Of a DNA stretch of 53,033 nucleotides, positions 1 through 10,318 are shown one piece after another (the stretch's first letter is position 1; every line of letters starts with the position of its first letter). The translations under genes were made by a program, and so were the position numbers. The stretch is from Hyphomicrobium sp. (GTDB taxonomy: Bacteria > Pseudomonadota > Alphaproteobacteria > Rhizobiales > Hyphomicrobiaceae), in contig NZ_JADZBI010000027.1 of NCBI RefSeq assembly GCF_020852195.1, forward strand, positions 1 through 53,033. Reading direction: 5' to 3'. The notes beneath the pieces are model-generated. The model was given only the letters and a program-made list of their open reading frames with translations. It did not search any database and was not told where the DNA came from.

Positions 1-1320
1 CGGACCGGGCGCGACGTGATCGTCGGCGCGCTGCTCGGTGCCGACGAGTTCGGCTTCGCAACCGCGCCCTTGATCGCGGCCGGCTGCATCATGCTGCGCA
101 AGTGCCATCTCAACACATGCCCGGTGGGCGTCGCCACGCAGGATCCGGTGCTGCGCGCGCGCTTCACGGGCACGCCGGAGCACGTGGTCAACTTCTTCTT
201 CTTCGTCGCCGAAGAGGTGCGCGAGATGATGGCCGCCATGGGCTATCGGAAGTTCCAGGAGATGGTCGGGCAGAGCGACTGGCTCAACAAGGACCGCGCC
301 ATCGACCACTGGAAGGCGCGCGGCCTCGACTTCACGAAGCTGCTGCACAAGCCGCACGCGCCCAAGGGCGTCGCCATCCGTCATTGCGAGGCACAGGACC
401 ACGGGCTCGACAAGGTGCTCGACAACAAGCTGATCGAGGCCGCCAAGCCGGCGCTGGACGCGAAGAAGCCGATCAAGGCGGAGTTCGCGATCAAGAACAC
501 CGACCGCACGGCCGGCACCATGCTCTCGGGCCGCATCGCCAAGCGCTACGGTCATATCGGCCTGCCGGAGGACACGATCTGGCTCACGTTCAAGGGCACG
601 GCGGGCCAGAGCTTCGGCGCCTGGGCCGCGCGTGGGCTTACACTCGACCTCGTAGGCGAAGGCAACGACTACGTCGGCAAGGGACTCTCCGGCGGCAAGA
701 TCATCGTGCGGCCGGATCCCAAGTCCGGCATCGTGCCCGAGGAGAGCATCATCGTCGGCAACACGGTGATGTACGGCGCCATCACAGGTGAATGCTATTT
801 CCGGGGCGTGGCCGGCGAGCGCTTCGCCGTGCGCAACTCGGGCGCCTACGCCGTCGTCGAGGGCACGGGCGACCACGGCTGCGAGTACATGACGGGCGGG
901 TGCGTGGTCGTGCTCGGGCCGACGGGACGCAACTTCGCGGCCGGCATGTCGGGAGGCGTCGCCTACGTGCTTGACGAGGCCGGCGATCTCGAGACCCGGC
1001 TCAACAAGGAGATGGTGGAGATCGAGACGCTGGCGATCGATGTGGCGCTGATCGAAAAGCTCGCCAAGGGCAACGGCGAGGCCACGCGGCAGCTCGCCGA
1101 GGTGATGCTCGACATGCGCGAGCAGGATCTGGAGCGCCTGCATACGCTGATCGTGCGGCATGCTCACTACACGAACTCGACCAAGGCACAGGCTATTCTT
1201 GCCGACTGGGCGAGCACCGTGCCCAAGTTCAAAAAGGTCATGCCGTTCGAGTACCGGCGTGCGCTCACGGAACTCGCGAAGGCCAAAGCTGCCGCCGCCG
1301 CCGAGCGCGTGCAGGCCTAA
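1..1320 (+). CDS. gltB: Glutamate synthase (NADPH) large subunit, 3' part
   Basis: The reading frame is open from the first base, so the gene enters from outside the window and only the last 439 codons are present. GltB makes glutamate from 2-oxoglutarate using ammonia released from glutamine, together with GltD. Near the start is the cysteine cluster [12 protein letters not shown] (C-x5-C-x4-C, from base 85), which in the family binds the 3Fe-4S cluster at the end of the FMN synthase domain. The rest is the C-terminal right-handed beta-helix (GXGXG) domain, with many glycine turns such as GKGLSGGKI and GMSGGVAYV. The amidotransferase and central domains lie upstream of the window. gltD follows after 20 bp, so the two are co-transcribed. 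Identity is secure. Confidence 0.96.
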   Translation, partial: RTGRDVIVGALLGADEFGFATAPLIAAGCIMLRKCHLNTCPVGVATQDPVLRARFTGTPEHVVNFFFFVAEEVREMMAAMGYRKFQEMVGQSDWLNKDRAIDHWKARGLDFTKLLHKPHAPKGVAIRHCEAQDHGLDKVLDNKLIEAAKPALDAKKPIKAEFAIKNTDRTAGTMLSGRIAKRYGHIGLPEDTIWLTFKGTAGQSFGAWAARGLTLDLVGEGNDYVGKGLSGGKIIVRPDPKSGIVPEESIIVGNTVMYGAITGECYFRGVAGERFAVRNSGAYAVVEGTGDHGCEYMTGGCVVVLGPTGRNFAAGMSGGVAYVLDEAGDLETRLNKEMVEIETLAIDVALIEKLAKGNGEATRQLAEVMLDMREQDLERLHTLIVRHAHYTNSTKAQAILADWASTVPKFKKVMPFEYRRALTELAKAKAAAAAERVQA

Positions 1321-1340
1321 GATCGAAAGAAGAAACGACG

Positions 1341-2780
<1,440 letters not shown>

Positions 2781-2783
2781 GGG

Positions 2784-3083
2784 CTATTTCGTGTCCAGCC
2801 GGCTGCGCCAGTATGTCGGCCGCCGCCTCAGGTGCATAACGGCGTAGACGGTCGCAACGTCTCCGCGAACCTGGTAGACCAATCCATACTCGAACTTGCG
2901 CAGGAGGCACCGGCGCGTTCCTCCGGACAGACTTTGCCGTGCGTTCGGATACTGCTCGATCCTGGCGACCGCCGATGCGACCTCGGCCGCAAACGCAAGA
3001 CCGAGCCCCGGGCGGCGTGCTTCAAAGTAAGAGACGACTTCATCGAGTTCGCGCTCCGCGGCAGCCGCGAACTCGATTCTCAT
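2784..3083 (-). CDS. RelE/ParE family toxin
   Basis: 99 aa. [20 protein letters not shown] at the N-terminus is the typical opening of ParE/RelE-fold toxins, and the C-terminal half ([11 protein letters not shown], then [12 protein letters not shown]) fits the conserved strands. I chose the ATG at 3083 because it overlaps the antitoxin stop as ATGA, the usual translational coupling of these pairs; a longer open frame upstream reads through the antitoxin gene. ParE-type toxins hit gyrase and RelE types cut mRNA at the ribosome; which applies here cannot be told from sequence. Confidence 0.87.
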   Translation of the reverse strand: MRIEFAAAAERELDEVVSYFEARRPGLGLAFAAEVASAVARIEQYPNARQSLSGGTRRCLLRKFEYGLVYQVRGDVATVYAVMHLRRRPTYWRSRLDTK

Positions 3084-3316
3084 TTCCCGAGATACTTTTC
3101 GAGCACGCTCTGTGCGGAGCGCGTCGGCATATCGCCGTGCTCGTGCGCGGCTATTCTGTCCGCGACCTCGTCGGCCCACGCTTTCCCAAGACCCGGATCG
3201 GGATCGACGGTGGCCAGGAGAAGCTCCGCGAGCTCTTCCCGCTCTCCGGCGCTGAGTTTTTGCGCCTCTTCAAAGATCGACCTAAGTCGAGCGTTCATGA
3301 TTGCAGCCTCCACCAA
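3080..3316 (-). CDS. Addiction-module antitoxin
   Basis: 78 aa from the first start, or 72 aa from the ATG at 3298 (MNARLRSIFEEAQKLSAGER), which resembles other members of the short 'putative addiction module component' family better. The helical N-terminal part (EEAQKLSAGEREELAELLL) and the acidic, proline-containing middle (TVDPDPGLGKAWADEV) are typical. It precedes the ParE-like toxin with a 4-bp overlap. Such antitoxins bind the toxin and usually repress their own promoter, which would lie in 3317-3400. Family assignment is by pattern. Confidence 0.82.
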   Translation of the reverse strand: MVEAAIMNARLRSIFEEAQKLSAGEREELAELLLATVDPDPGLGKAWADEVADRIAAHEHGDMPTRSAQSVLEKYLGK

Positions 3317-3552
3317 TCAGCTTATTCGAATTTGTCGGCTCAGTCAGCCTCCTTGGGGTTTCTCCATGCCGGCGTTTCTTTGATCACCGGCTGCCCACCA
3401 TTCCGGCCGGCGCCGGCCGCGGGCCGTGCTAGGATCGATGCCCCTTTGACCGCGATCAGGTCCGTCTCGCGGCCCGTGGCTACTCTTGATCCGGGGCGCC
3501 GGCATGCCCAGGTGAGCTAAGGGGCTCATCGACCAACCAACAGGGAGCGCAC

Positions 3553-3942
3553 ATGAACACTCCGCTCGAAATCTCCTTCAAAGGGCTCGACAAGAGCGCC
3601 GTCATCGAAGCCAAGATCGCGGAGCGGGCGGCCAAGCTCGAAAAACATTTCGACCGCATGACGCATTGCCGCGTCGTGGTGGCTGCACCCCACAAGCATT
3701 CCCACAAGGGCAAGACCTACGAGATCAAGATCGATATCGGCATTCCCGGCGCCGCGCCGCTGATCGTCACGCACGAGTCCGCAGTCGGGCAGGCGCAGGA
3801 GGACCTGAAGATCGCGCTCCGAGATGCGTTCGATGCCGCGGACCGGCGGCTCGACGAGATCGTCGACAAGAAGAACGGGGCCGCGCGTGCCGAGCGTGGG
3901 CGCCGCCGTCCGAGCAAGGTTGCAGAGGGCGACAGCGACTGA
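3553..3942 (+). CDS. Ribosome hibernation-promoting factor/RaiA family, short form
   Basis: 129 aa. The pattern LEISFKGLDKSAVIEAKIAE, then a helix KLEKHFDRMTHCRVVV, a strand pair TYEIKIDIGIP, and a second helix DLKIALRDAFDAADRRL is the alpha/beta fold of the HPF/YfiA family, which binds the 30S decoding centre and stalls idle ribosomes. It lacks the C-terminal dimerisation domain of long HPF, so it is the short type. A lysine/arginine-rich tail follows. GGGAG lies 8 bp before the ATG. The gene stands alone, not next to rpoN as in many relatives. Confidence 0.85.
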   Translation: MNTPLEISFKGLDKSAVIEAKIAERAAKLEKHFDRMTHCRVVVAAPHKHSHKGKTYEIKIDIGIPGAAPLIVTHESAVGQAQEDLKIALRDAFDAADRRLDEIVDKKNGAARAERGRRRPSKVAEGDSD

Positions 3943-3984
3943 GCGGCGTCCGATGCCGGCGAAGGTGCCGGAGAGGCGAAGCGC

Positions 3985-5367
3985 TCAATCCCGCGGCTTG
4001 CGGCGCTTCTCCTTTGCGGGCGCGGCGTCGGCGGCCTCGGTCGTGCCGGTCTCGAGGGGATCGGCCTCCGGGAAATATGCCGCTTCGGGCGGCGGAGCCG
4101 GACGCGGCCATGAGGCGTCGTCGGCGCGGCCCGGCTTCGGCGGCAAGCGCTCGCCCTTGAACAGCACCCGGAAATAGGGCGATTGCGACGGCGAAAGCCG
4201 GCGGCGACCGCCGACCTGTCCGGTTGCCGTTGCCAGCGCAACCGTGCTCATGACCGTGAGGCCACCCGGAATCTGATCGACGACAGACTCGCCGAGCTGA
4301 GACGGCCGGTCGGGGCTCTCGCGCCGCGTCACCAGCGCCACGACGGAAGCAGGGATCGCCGGGCGCACGATGTCGAGCGCCACCACCTCCTCGCGTCCGC
4401 CCTCGCTCACGATGCGCAGATTGATGCGGCCGTTATCGGCCTTCTGGTCGCCGGCGCCGCTGGCCTCGGCCTGGCGGATCCTGGAGGCGCTTGCCTCGGG
4501 ACCACGCGCGGCCGCCCCGCCCGGGCCAGTGGCGGGCTCCTGCTTCACGCTATCCGGATTGATCTTGGCCTGCTCGGCCTCGCTGCCGTCGAGGGGAATG
4601 GCGCGATCGGCCCTCGCCTGCGTCAGGTCGCGGCGCAGCTCGCGGTCGACGAAATAGGCGAGCTTCCGGTTGCCCTCCCAGGTGAAATAGACGCCATCGC
4701 CGGCGCGCAGCAGGCGGATCTTGCCGGTGACGTCGGGACCATACTGGCTGTAGGCGCCGTTCTCGTCGGCGAATCCGGCATAGGTGTCGATGTACTTGGC
4801 GCCGTTCAGGTAGACGCGCTCGCGCAGGATGTTGTTCATCATCTGCACGTCCTCGTTGGCGTCGTAGCGCCGCACGCCGGGCAGACCCACCCAGTAGACC
4901 GCGATGTTCTGCCGCCTCAGCATCTTCAGAAGACGGTCGCTGCGGGCGGCGTACTCGCGGCGCCAGCCGTCGGTGCCGACCATCAGACGCTTGCCGGTGG
5001 CGGGATCGCGCACGGACACGCGATCCCAGGCGCCCAGCATCAGAATGGCGATCTGGATCGGCTGCGCCTTCAGGTCCTCCTCGAGCGCGACGAGCTTCTG
5101 ATCGAATTCCCGCCGCATGAGGCCGTTGATCGACAGCGGGGTGTTACGGATCACGAGGCGCGGGTCCTTCTGGAAGATCTCGCGCGCACCAGCCAGCAGC
5201 CCCTCGGAGAGGTCGTCGCCGATCATCACCAGATTGTAGGTGTCGTTCGGCGGGAACGGGGTGATGAAGCTGGTGCCGGCCGGGTCGTCCTGCGCCGCAG
5301 CCGGGCTCGCCACAGCCAGAAGGGCTGCGAGCAGAACTGCGAGCGGACTCATGAGACGCGCGTGCAT
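3985..5367 (-). CDS. DUF459 family periplasmic SGNH-fold protein, catalytic Ser and His missing
   Basis: 460 aa. Residues 1-25 form a signal peptide (LAVLLAALLAVASPAAAQ). Residues 40-260 carry an SGNH-hydrolase pattern: block I VMIGDDLSEGL (residues 47-57), block III LGAWDR, block V DGVYFTWEGNRKLA. In active SGNH enzymes block I reads GDS and block V has DxxH; here they are GDD and a tyrosine replaces the histidine, so the usual nucleophile and base are absent. The C-terminal 200 residues are disordered and proline-rich. It lies 45 bp downstream of the lytic transglycosylase gene on the same strand, suggesting a role at the cell wall. Family assignment to DUF459 is fairly sure; function is unknown. 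Confidence 0.82.
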   Translation of the reverse strand: MHARLMSPLAVLLAALLAVASPAAAQDDPAGTSFITPFPPNDTYNLVMIGDDLSEGLLAGAREIFQKDPRLVIRNTPLSINGLMRREFDQKLVALEEDLKAQPIQIAILMLGAWDRVSVRDPATGKRLMVGTDGWRREYAARSDRLLKMLRRQNIAVYWVGLPGVRRYDANEDVQMMNNILRERVYLNGAKYIDTYAGFADENGAYSQYGPDVTGKIRLLRAGDGVYFTWEGNRKLAYFVDRELRRDLTQARADRAIPLDGSEAEQAKINPDSVKQEPATGPGGAAARGPEASASRIRQAEASGAGDQKADNGRINLRIVSEGGREEVVALDIVRPAIPASVVALVTRRESPDRPSQLGESVVDQIPGGLTVMSTVALATATGQVGGRRRLSPSQSPYFRVLFKGERLPPKPGRADDASWPRPAPPPEAAYFPEADPLETGTTEAADAAPAKEKRRKPRD

Positions 5368-5412
5368 GCCTTCCCGGCTCTTTGGTTCGTATGCAAACGC
5401 CTTTGTGCGCTT

Positions 5413-6705
5413 CTACCGCGACTCGCGCGAGGCTGTCTTTCGCACGTGATCAAGAACGGCATCCGAGGGCCAGCAGTCAACCTTCAAGTTGTTGTTGCGC
5501 TCATAAAGGCCGATGACCTTGCGGGTATTGGAGCCGACCTTGCCGTCGATCTTCTCGACCTCGTAGCCAAGCGCCTGAAGACGCCCTTGGATTTCCTCGA
5601 TGTTGCGCGTCTTCTGCGGGCCGGTGCCGCCCCAGGGGGTGACGAAGTCGCCGCCGCCGGCAATGCGATCGGCGAGGTTGCCGACAAAAACGGCATAAAG
5701 GTCCGACATGTTGTAGCGGCGGATCACCTTGTAGTTCTCGAGCACGAGGAATGACGGGCCGTAGCCGCCGGCCGGGCTCATCATATAAGCGCTGAGCGCA
5801 AGCTGGGCCTCGGTCCACGGGCGGCCGTTGGCGCGCTTCAGGCCGAGCTTGGCCCACTCGGAGATCGGACGCTCCTGGGTCGGGCCCTCGTAGCCGCAAT
5901 CGGCCTCGCGCGTGAGCTTCACCTCGTAGCCCCAGGTCTGGCCCGCGACCCAGCCCTTGCCCTTGAGCTGGCTCGCCGCGGAGGCGAGCGCGTCGGCGAC
6001 CGAGGTCCAGATGTCCGCGTGCCCGTCGCCGTCGAGATCGTGGGCGTGCGTGAAGTACTCGCTCGGCATGAACTGCGTGAGGCCCATCGCGCCGGCCCAC
6101 GACGAGCGCATCCTCGCGCGCGGGATGCCCGCCTCCAGCATGCGCAGCGCGGCGATCAACTCGGCGCGGAACAACTCCTTGCGGCGGCCGAGGTAGGCCT
6201 GCGTGGCCACCACGGTGATGGCGTCGTGCGGCAGCTTGTGATGGCCGAAAGCCGTCTCGCGGCCCCAGATGGCGAGTACGGAATAGCGATCGACGCCGAG
6301 CTCGCGCTCGATACGCTCCAGCGTCGTCTTGTGCTTGGCGAGGAGCTCGCGGCCGGTTGCGGCGAGACGCATCAGATAGGCACGGTCGAGGTAGTCGGCA
6401 GGCGCGCGTGTGAACTCGGCCTGGCCGCGGGCGTCGTTGGACGGCCGGCCGGGAAGGTCGAGATCCGGCAGCTTGAGGTCCGGCGCGAAACCGCGCAGGG
6501 CCTTGTCGAAGGTCGCGCGGGAGACGCCAACCGCCTGGGCCTCCGGCCACAGGCCCTCTATCCAGGCGTCGAGCTTGGCGTCGGCGGCGGCAGGCGCCGG
6601 TATCATGGTGAAAGCGGACAGCAGGGCCAGACCCGCAACCAGAATGCAGCCGAGCGTGGGAGAGCTGCGGCGCGGAGACGTGGCTGGCCGATGGTTTATG
6701 CGCAA
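5413..6705 (-). CDS. Lytic murein transglycosylase, MltB/SLT_2 family, with peptidoglycan-binding domain
   Basis: 430 aa. A signal peptide spans about residues 17-41 (LGCILVAGLALLSAF...APAAA). The catalytic domain follows: AIWGRETAFGHHK holds the predicted catalytic Glu150, followed by ELIAALRMLEAGI, GAMGLTQFMPSEY and DLDGDGHADIW, all typical of MltB-type enzymes that cleave the MurNAc-GlcNAc bond to give 1,6-anhydroMurNAc. Residues about 365-425 are a PG_binding_1 domain (IQGRLQALGYEVEKIDGKVG). The export signal places it in the periplasm. It is first of a two-gene unit with the DUF459 gene. The 269-bp gap to galU holds the divergent promoters. Confidence 0.92.
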   Translation of the reverse strand: MRINHRPATSPRRSSPTLGCILVAGLALLSAFTMIPAPAAADAKLDAWIEGLWPEAQAVGVSRATFDKALRGFAPDLKLPDLDLPGRPSNDARGQAEFTRAPADYLDRAYLMRLAATGRELLAKHKTTLERIERELGVDRYSVLAIWGRETAFGHHKLPHDAITVVATQAYLGRRKELFRAELIAALRMLEAGIPRARMRSSWAGAMGLTQFMPSEYFTHAHDLDGDGHADIWTSVADALASAASQLKGKGWVAGQTWGYEVKLTREADCGYEGPTQERPISEWAKLGLKRANGRPWTEAQLALSAYMMSPAGGYGPSFLVLENYKVIRRYNMSDLYAVFVGNLADRIAGGGDFVTPWGGTGPQKTRNIEEIQGRLQALGYEVEKIDGKVGSNTRKVIGLYERNNNLKVDCWPSDAVLDHVRKTASRESR

Positions 6706-6974
6706 CTCTAAAGATCCTCAACCGCCGCGATGGTTGCCGTCTGCTTTACCACGTGGAACGGACTCCATCGTTCCCTCCCCCGTGTCCCCCATTCGGGGCT
6801 TTTTTACGGCCCACGGGCCTGCTTTTCCGGGAACCCTTTGGCCGTCCCAACATTCACCCGAACGGATCGGCGCATCCGGGGGACTTGCTGCCGACCCCTG
6901 CGCCGTCGGATAAAGTCTCGCGTCCTTGCGGCTGTTCCCTCCGCTCAACCCTCTCTCCTCATTGCTGGTGCCTG

Positions 6975-7859
6975 ATGACGAAGACCAAGCGCGTTCGCAA
7001 AGCCGTATTTCCCGTGGCCGGGCTCGGAACCCGCTTCCTGCCCGCGACCAAGGCGGTGCCGAAGGAAATGCTGACGGTCGTCGACCGGCCGGTGATCCAG
7101 CACGTGGTCAACGAGGCGCAGGCGGCAGGGGTCGAGCATTTCGTGTTCGTCACGGGGCGCGGCAAGGCCGTCATCGAGGACCATTTCGATCATCAGTTCG
7201 AGCTCGAGGCGACGCTTTCGTCCAAAAAGAAGACGCGGGAGCTCGAGGAGCTGCTCGCCGAGCTTCCCGAGGCGGGTCGCACGAGCTTCACGCGACAGCA
7301 GGCGCCGCGCGGGCTCGGGCATGCGGTGTGGTGCGCGCGCGACGTCATCGGCGACGAGCCGTTCGCGCTTCTGCTTCCGGACATGCTCCATCACGGCAGC
7401 ACGCCGTGCCTTGCCGAGATGATCGAAGCCTACGGGCAGACGGGCGGCGGCAACCTGGTTGCGGTGTCGCCCGTGCCAGAGGACCAGACGCACCAGTACG
7501 GCATCGTCGGCGTCGAGGACGCGAAGGCCAAGGTGAGCCGCATCACCTCCATGGTCGAGAAGCCGCCCAAGGGCACGGCGCCCTCGAACCTGCATATCAC
7601 CGGGCGCTATGTGCTCGAGCCGGACATCTTCCCGCTGCTTGCCAAGCAGGAGGCCGGCGCGGGCGGAGAAATCCAGCTCACGGATGCCATGATCACCTTG
7701 AGCCGCGACGAGGCGCATCCCTTCTATGCGGTGCGCTTCGACGGCACGATCTACGACTGCGGCTCGAAGATCGGCTTCCTCACCGCGAACGTCGCCTACG
7801 GCCTCGAGCGCGCGGATCTGGCTCCGCAGCTCAGGGCCGCCCTCAAGGACCTTCTCTAG
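6975..7859 (+). CDS. galU: UTP-glucose-1-phosphate uridylyltransferase
   Basis: 294 aa from the ATG at 6975 (MTKTKRVRKAVFPVAGLGTR); the frame stays open upstream but that part is not protein-like. It makes UDP-glucose from UTP and glucose-1-phosphate, for exopolysaccharide, LPS core and glucans. The nucleotide-binding motif GLGTRFLPATKAVPKEML, then GLGHAVWCA, LLPDM and YVLEPDIF are the conserved blocks. Length matches bacterial GalU. It stands upstream of the MotA/MotB-like pair on the same strand with a 188-bp gap, so probably a separate unit. Confidence 0.95.
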   Translation: MTKTKRVRKAVFPVAGLGTRFLPATKAVPKEMLTVVDRPVIQHVVNEAQAAGVEHFVFVTGRGKAVIEDHFDHQFELEATLSSKKKTRELEELLAELPEAGRTSFTRQQAPRGLGHAVWCARDVIGDEPFALLLPDMLHHGSTPCLAEMIEAYGQTGGGNLVAVSPVPEDQTHQYGIVGVEDAKAKVSRITSMVEKPPKGTAPSNLHITGRYVLEPDIFPLLAKQEAGAGGEIQLTDAMITLSRDEAHPFYAVRFDGTIYDCGSKIGFLTANVAYGLERADLAPQLRAALKDLL

Positions 7860-8047
7860 GCTCGGTTCGCATCTGCCACTCGTCCGCCAGGACGTTTACC
7901 GCAGCCAAAAAATAGCCCTATTCCGGCGTCTCAGGCACGATGTTGCCCGTTTCGGGTGTCATGGGGTTCGGTTATGGTCGGGCGCATCGTCGACCTACGA
8001 TCCCTCACGCCTTCACGAACCCCAGCGCACGGCCGGAGACTTTAGGA

Positions 8048-9094
8048 ATGGCACGCAAGCGACCCGATGTGACCTCGGCCACGATGCACAAATCGCTGAC
8101 GCCGCCCGGCCTGTTCCTGGTGCGGATGCTCGTCTTCCTGACGCTGGTTGCCTTTCTTGCCGCCATCCTGCACGAGCAGCTCCAGCTTGCGGTCATGACC
8201 AATCCGGGCCTCAACGGCCTCATCATCGGCGTGCTGGCCTTCGGCATCCTCTATGCCTTCCGGCAGGTGGTCCGCCTCTATCCCGAGATCCGCTTCGTCA
8301 ACGCGTTCCGCATCTCGGACCCCGGGCTCGCGAGCTCCCACCAGCCGGTGCTGCTCGCGCCCATGGCGACGATGCTCCGTGATCGGACGGGAACGCTCTC
8401 GCTCTCCACGGTCTCGATGCGGACGATCATGGACAGCATCTCCTCGCGCCTCGACGAAGCGCGCGACACCGGCCGCTACATGGTGGGGCTGCTCGTCTTC
8501 CTCGGCCTGCTCGGTACCTTCTGGGGCCTCCTGGAGACGATCCAGTCCGTCGGCGGCGCCATCAGCGCGCTCGACACGTCGGGCGAGACGGTCGCCGTCT
8601 TCGACGAGCTCAAAGCCGGCCTCGCGGCGCCCTTGAAGGGCATGGGCACGGCCTTCTCGTCCTCGCTGCTCGGCCTCTCGGGCTCGCTGATCGTCGGCTT
8701 CCTCGAGCTACAGGCGACGCACGCCCACAACCGCTTCTACAACGAACTCGAGGAATGGCTGTCGGGCATCACCGAGCTGACGCCCGGCTCATCGAGCGCT
8801 ACGGAGCAGGCGAGCCGCCAGCTCCTCTCCGCCGTCTACGAGATGCAGCGCGCCGTCGAAGATCTCTCGACGCGCCTCAAGGGCGGCGACGGCGGCACGT
8901 TCGGCTCGCCGGCCGGCGGCGGTGCCGACGATCACGTGCGCGACCTTGCCCGCGGCGTGAACCAGCTCGTCAGCCAGATGCGCGCCGAGCAGAAGGTGGT
9001 GCGCGAATGGGTGGACGAGCAGGCCACGCAGCAGACCGAGGTAACGAACGTGCTGCGCGACCTCGCGCAGAACATGCTCAAGAGAGGCGGCTAA
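8048..9094 (+). CDS. MotA/TolQ/ExbB-type proton channel protein
   Basis: 348 aa from the ATG at 8048 (MARKRPDVTSATMHKSL), which starts just before the first membrane helix. Four hydrophobic segments are visible: about residues 20-40 (LFLVRMLVFLTLVAF), 55-75 (GLIIGVLAFGILYAF), 140-165 (MVGLLVFLGLLGTFWGLLE) and 195-220 (GTAFSSSLLGLSGSLIVGF). The last two match the conserved MotA/ExbB/TolQ core. A cytoplasmic tail with a linker and coiled coil follows. It is 1 bp from the OmpA-domain gene, so the two should form one stator-like complex. The pair is not in a flagellar locus. The force-driven partner is unknown. Confidence 0.88.
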   Translation: MARKRPDVTSATMHKSLTPPGLFLVRMLVFLTLVAFLAAILHEQLQLAVMTNPGLNGLIIGVLAFGILYAFRQVVRLYPEIRFVNAFRISDPGLASSHQPVLLAPMATMLRDRTGTLSLSTVSMRTIMDSISSRLDEARDTGRYMVGLLVFLGLLGTFWGLLETIQSVGGAISALDTSGETVAVFDELKAGLAAPLKGMGTAFSSSLLGLSGSLIVGFLELQATHAHNRFYNELEEWLSGITELTPGSSSATEQASRQLLSAVYEMQRAVEDLSTRLKGGDGGTFGSPAGGGADDHVRDLARGVNQLVSQMRAEQKVVREWVDEQATQQTEVTNVLRDLAQNMLKRGG

Positions 9095-9095
9095 A

Positions 9096-10124
9096 ATGGC
9101 GCGCGGGCGCTCGCGGCGCAGCGGCGAGTACGGAGAGTTCTGGCCTGCCTACGTGGACGTGCTCAGCACGCTGCTGCTCGTCGTCACCTTCCTGATGTCG
9201 ATCTTCATGATCTCGCAGTACTTCGCGACGCAGGAGGCGAGCGGCAAGGACACGGCACTCGCCCGCCTGAACCGGCAGATCGCGGAGCTGACCAACCTCC
9301 TGTCCCTCGAGAAGGGAAAGTCGCGTTCGGCCGAGGACGAGCTTGCCTCGCTGCAGGCGACGCTCGCCGACCTCAAGCAGGAGAAAGACAAGCTCTCGGG
9401 CTTCGCGCTCAGCGGCGACGAGAAGGCGAAGGCGGCCGAGGGGCGCATCCAGACCCTCGAGACGGATCTCGACGCGCAGAAGAAGATCTCCAACGAGGCG
9501 CTGGCCAAGGTCGATCTGCTCAACCAGCAGATGCTGGCGCTCAGGCGCCAGCTTGCGGCGCTCAACGAGGCGCTCGAAGCCTCCGAGAGGAAGGACAAGG
9601 ACAGCCAGGACCGCATCAAGGATCTCGGGGCGCGGCTCAACGCGGCGCTGGCGCGGCAGGTGCAGGAGCTGCAGCGCTACCGCTCCGACTTCTTCGGGCG
9701 GCTGCGCGAGCTGCTCAAGGACCGCAAGGACATCCGCGTGGTGGGCGACCGCTTCGTGTTCGAGTCCGAGGTGCTGTTCCCGTCCGGATCGGCGACGCTG
9801 GCGCCCGAAGGATTCTCTGCCATGGATCAGCTCGCCGTCGCCATCACGGACCTGGTGAAGACCATCCCGCCGGAGATCGGATGGGCGCTGCAGGTGGACG
9901 GACATACCGACATCCGGCCGATCGCGAGTTCCCAGTTCCCCTCGAACTGGGAGCTTTCGACGGCGCGCGCGGTGTCGGTTGTGAAGTATCTCGCGTCGCG
10001 GGGCGTGCCGGCTGAGCATCTGGTTGCGGCCGGGCACGGCGAGTTCCAGCCGCTCGAGACCGGTTCCGACGAGGAGAGCCTGCGTCGGAACCGGCGTATC
10101 GAGCTGAAGCTCACGAACCGGTAG
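9096..10124 (+). CDS. MotB/OmpA-type peptidoglycan-binding partner of the proton channel
   Basis: 342 aa. One membrane helix at about residues 16-40 (FWPAYVDVLSTLLLVVTFLM) carries Asp21, the position of the proton-carrying aspartate of MotB and ExbD. Residues about 45-200 are a long heptad coiled coil (from ARLNRQIAELTNLLSLEKGK). The C-terminal 140 residues are an OmpA/MotB domain that binds peptidoglycan: VLFPSGSATLAPEG, VDGHTDIRPI, NWELSTARAVSVV and RRNRRIELKL. This layout fits an energy-coupling stator that spans the periplasm. The long coiled coil between helix and wall-binding domain is longer than in flagellar MotB. Translation is coupled to the gene before it. Confidence 0.9.
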   Translation: MARGRSRRSGEYGEFWPAYVDVLSTLLLVVTFLMSIFMISQYFATQEASGKDTALARLNRQIAELTNLLSLEKGKSRSAEDELASLQATLADLKQEKDKLSGFALSGDEKAKAAEGRIQTLETDLDAQKKISNEALAKVDLLNQQMLALRRQLAALNEALEASERKDKDSQDRIKDLGARLNAALARQVQELQRYRSDFFGRLRELLKDRKDIRVVGDRFVFESEVLFPSGSATLAPEGFSAMDQLAVAITDLVKTIPPEIGWALQVDGHTDIRPIASSQFPSNWELSTARAVSVVKYLASRGVPAEHLVAAGHGEFQPLETGSDEESLRRNRRIELKLTNR

Positions 10125-10190
10125 GTCCCCCCGATCCGCGTTGCGCCGTCGCACGAGGATCCTGCAGGCGCGGCGTTTGTGGACACTGGC

Positions 10191-10217
10191 GTGGGTCCCA
10201 TCCTTCGCCGGGATGAC
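10191..10217. repeat. Short intergenic repeat (GTCCC...CCGGGATGAC type)
   Basis: The core GGGTCCCATCCTTCGCCGGG plus ATGAC matches the arms of other intergenic repeats in this window (15748-15785, 19580-19681, 52930-53033). It lies in the gap between convergent genes. Such elements are scattered in many alphaproteobacterial genomes; here it is a single half-element. Confidence 0.5.
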
Positions 10218-10318
10218 GTAGAGGGCGGCAGGCGTGTGCCACGCATGCGACGCCCCTTAGCCGGAGCGTGTTCAGCATCACCGTTCGCGGATCGTGGCGC
10301 AGCAGAGCCTGGTCGACG

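Noticed and set aside
4183-5754. 523-codon plus-strand open frame
   Set aside because: Antisense to the DUF459 and MltB-like genes; composition is that of a shadow.
6787-6805. Possible terminator CCCC-ATTC-GGGGC with six T upstream of galU
   Set aside because: The stem is only 4 bp and no plus-strand gene ends before it.
8048-10124. Zorya-type phage defence (ZorA/ZorB)
   Set aside because: The pair has the right domain types, but no ZorC, ZorD or ZorE helicase/nuclease gene follows and the neighbours are housekeeping.
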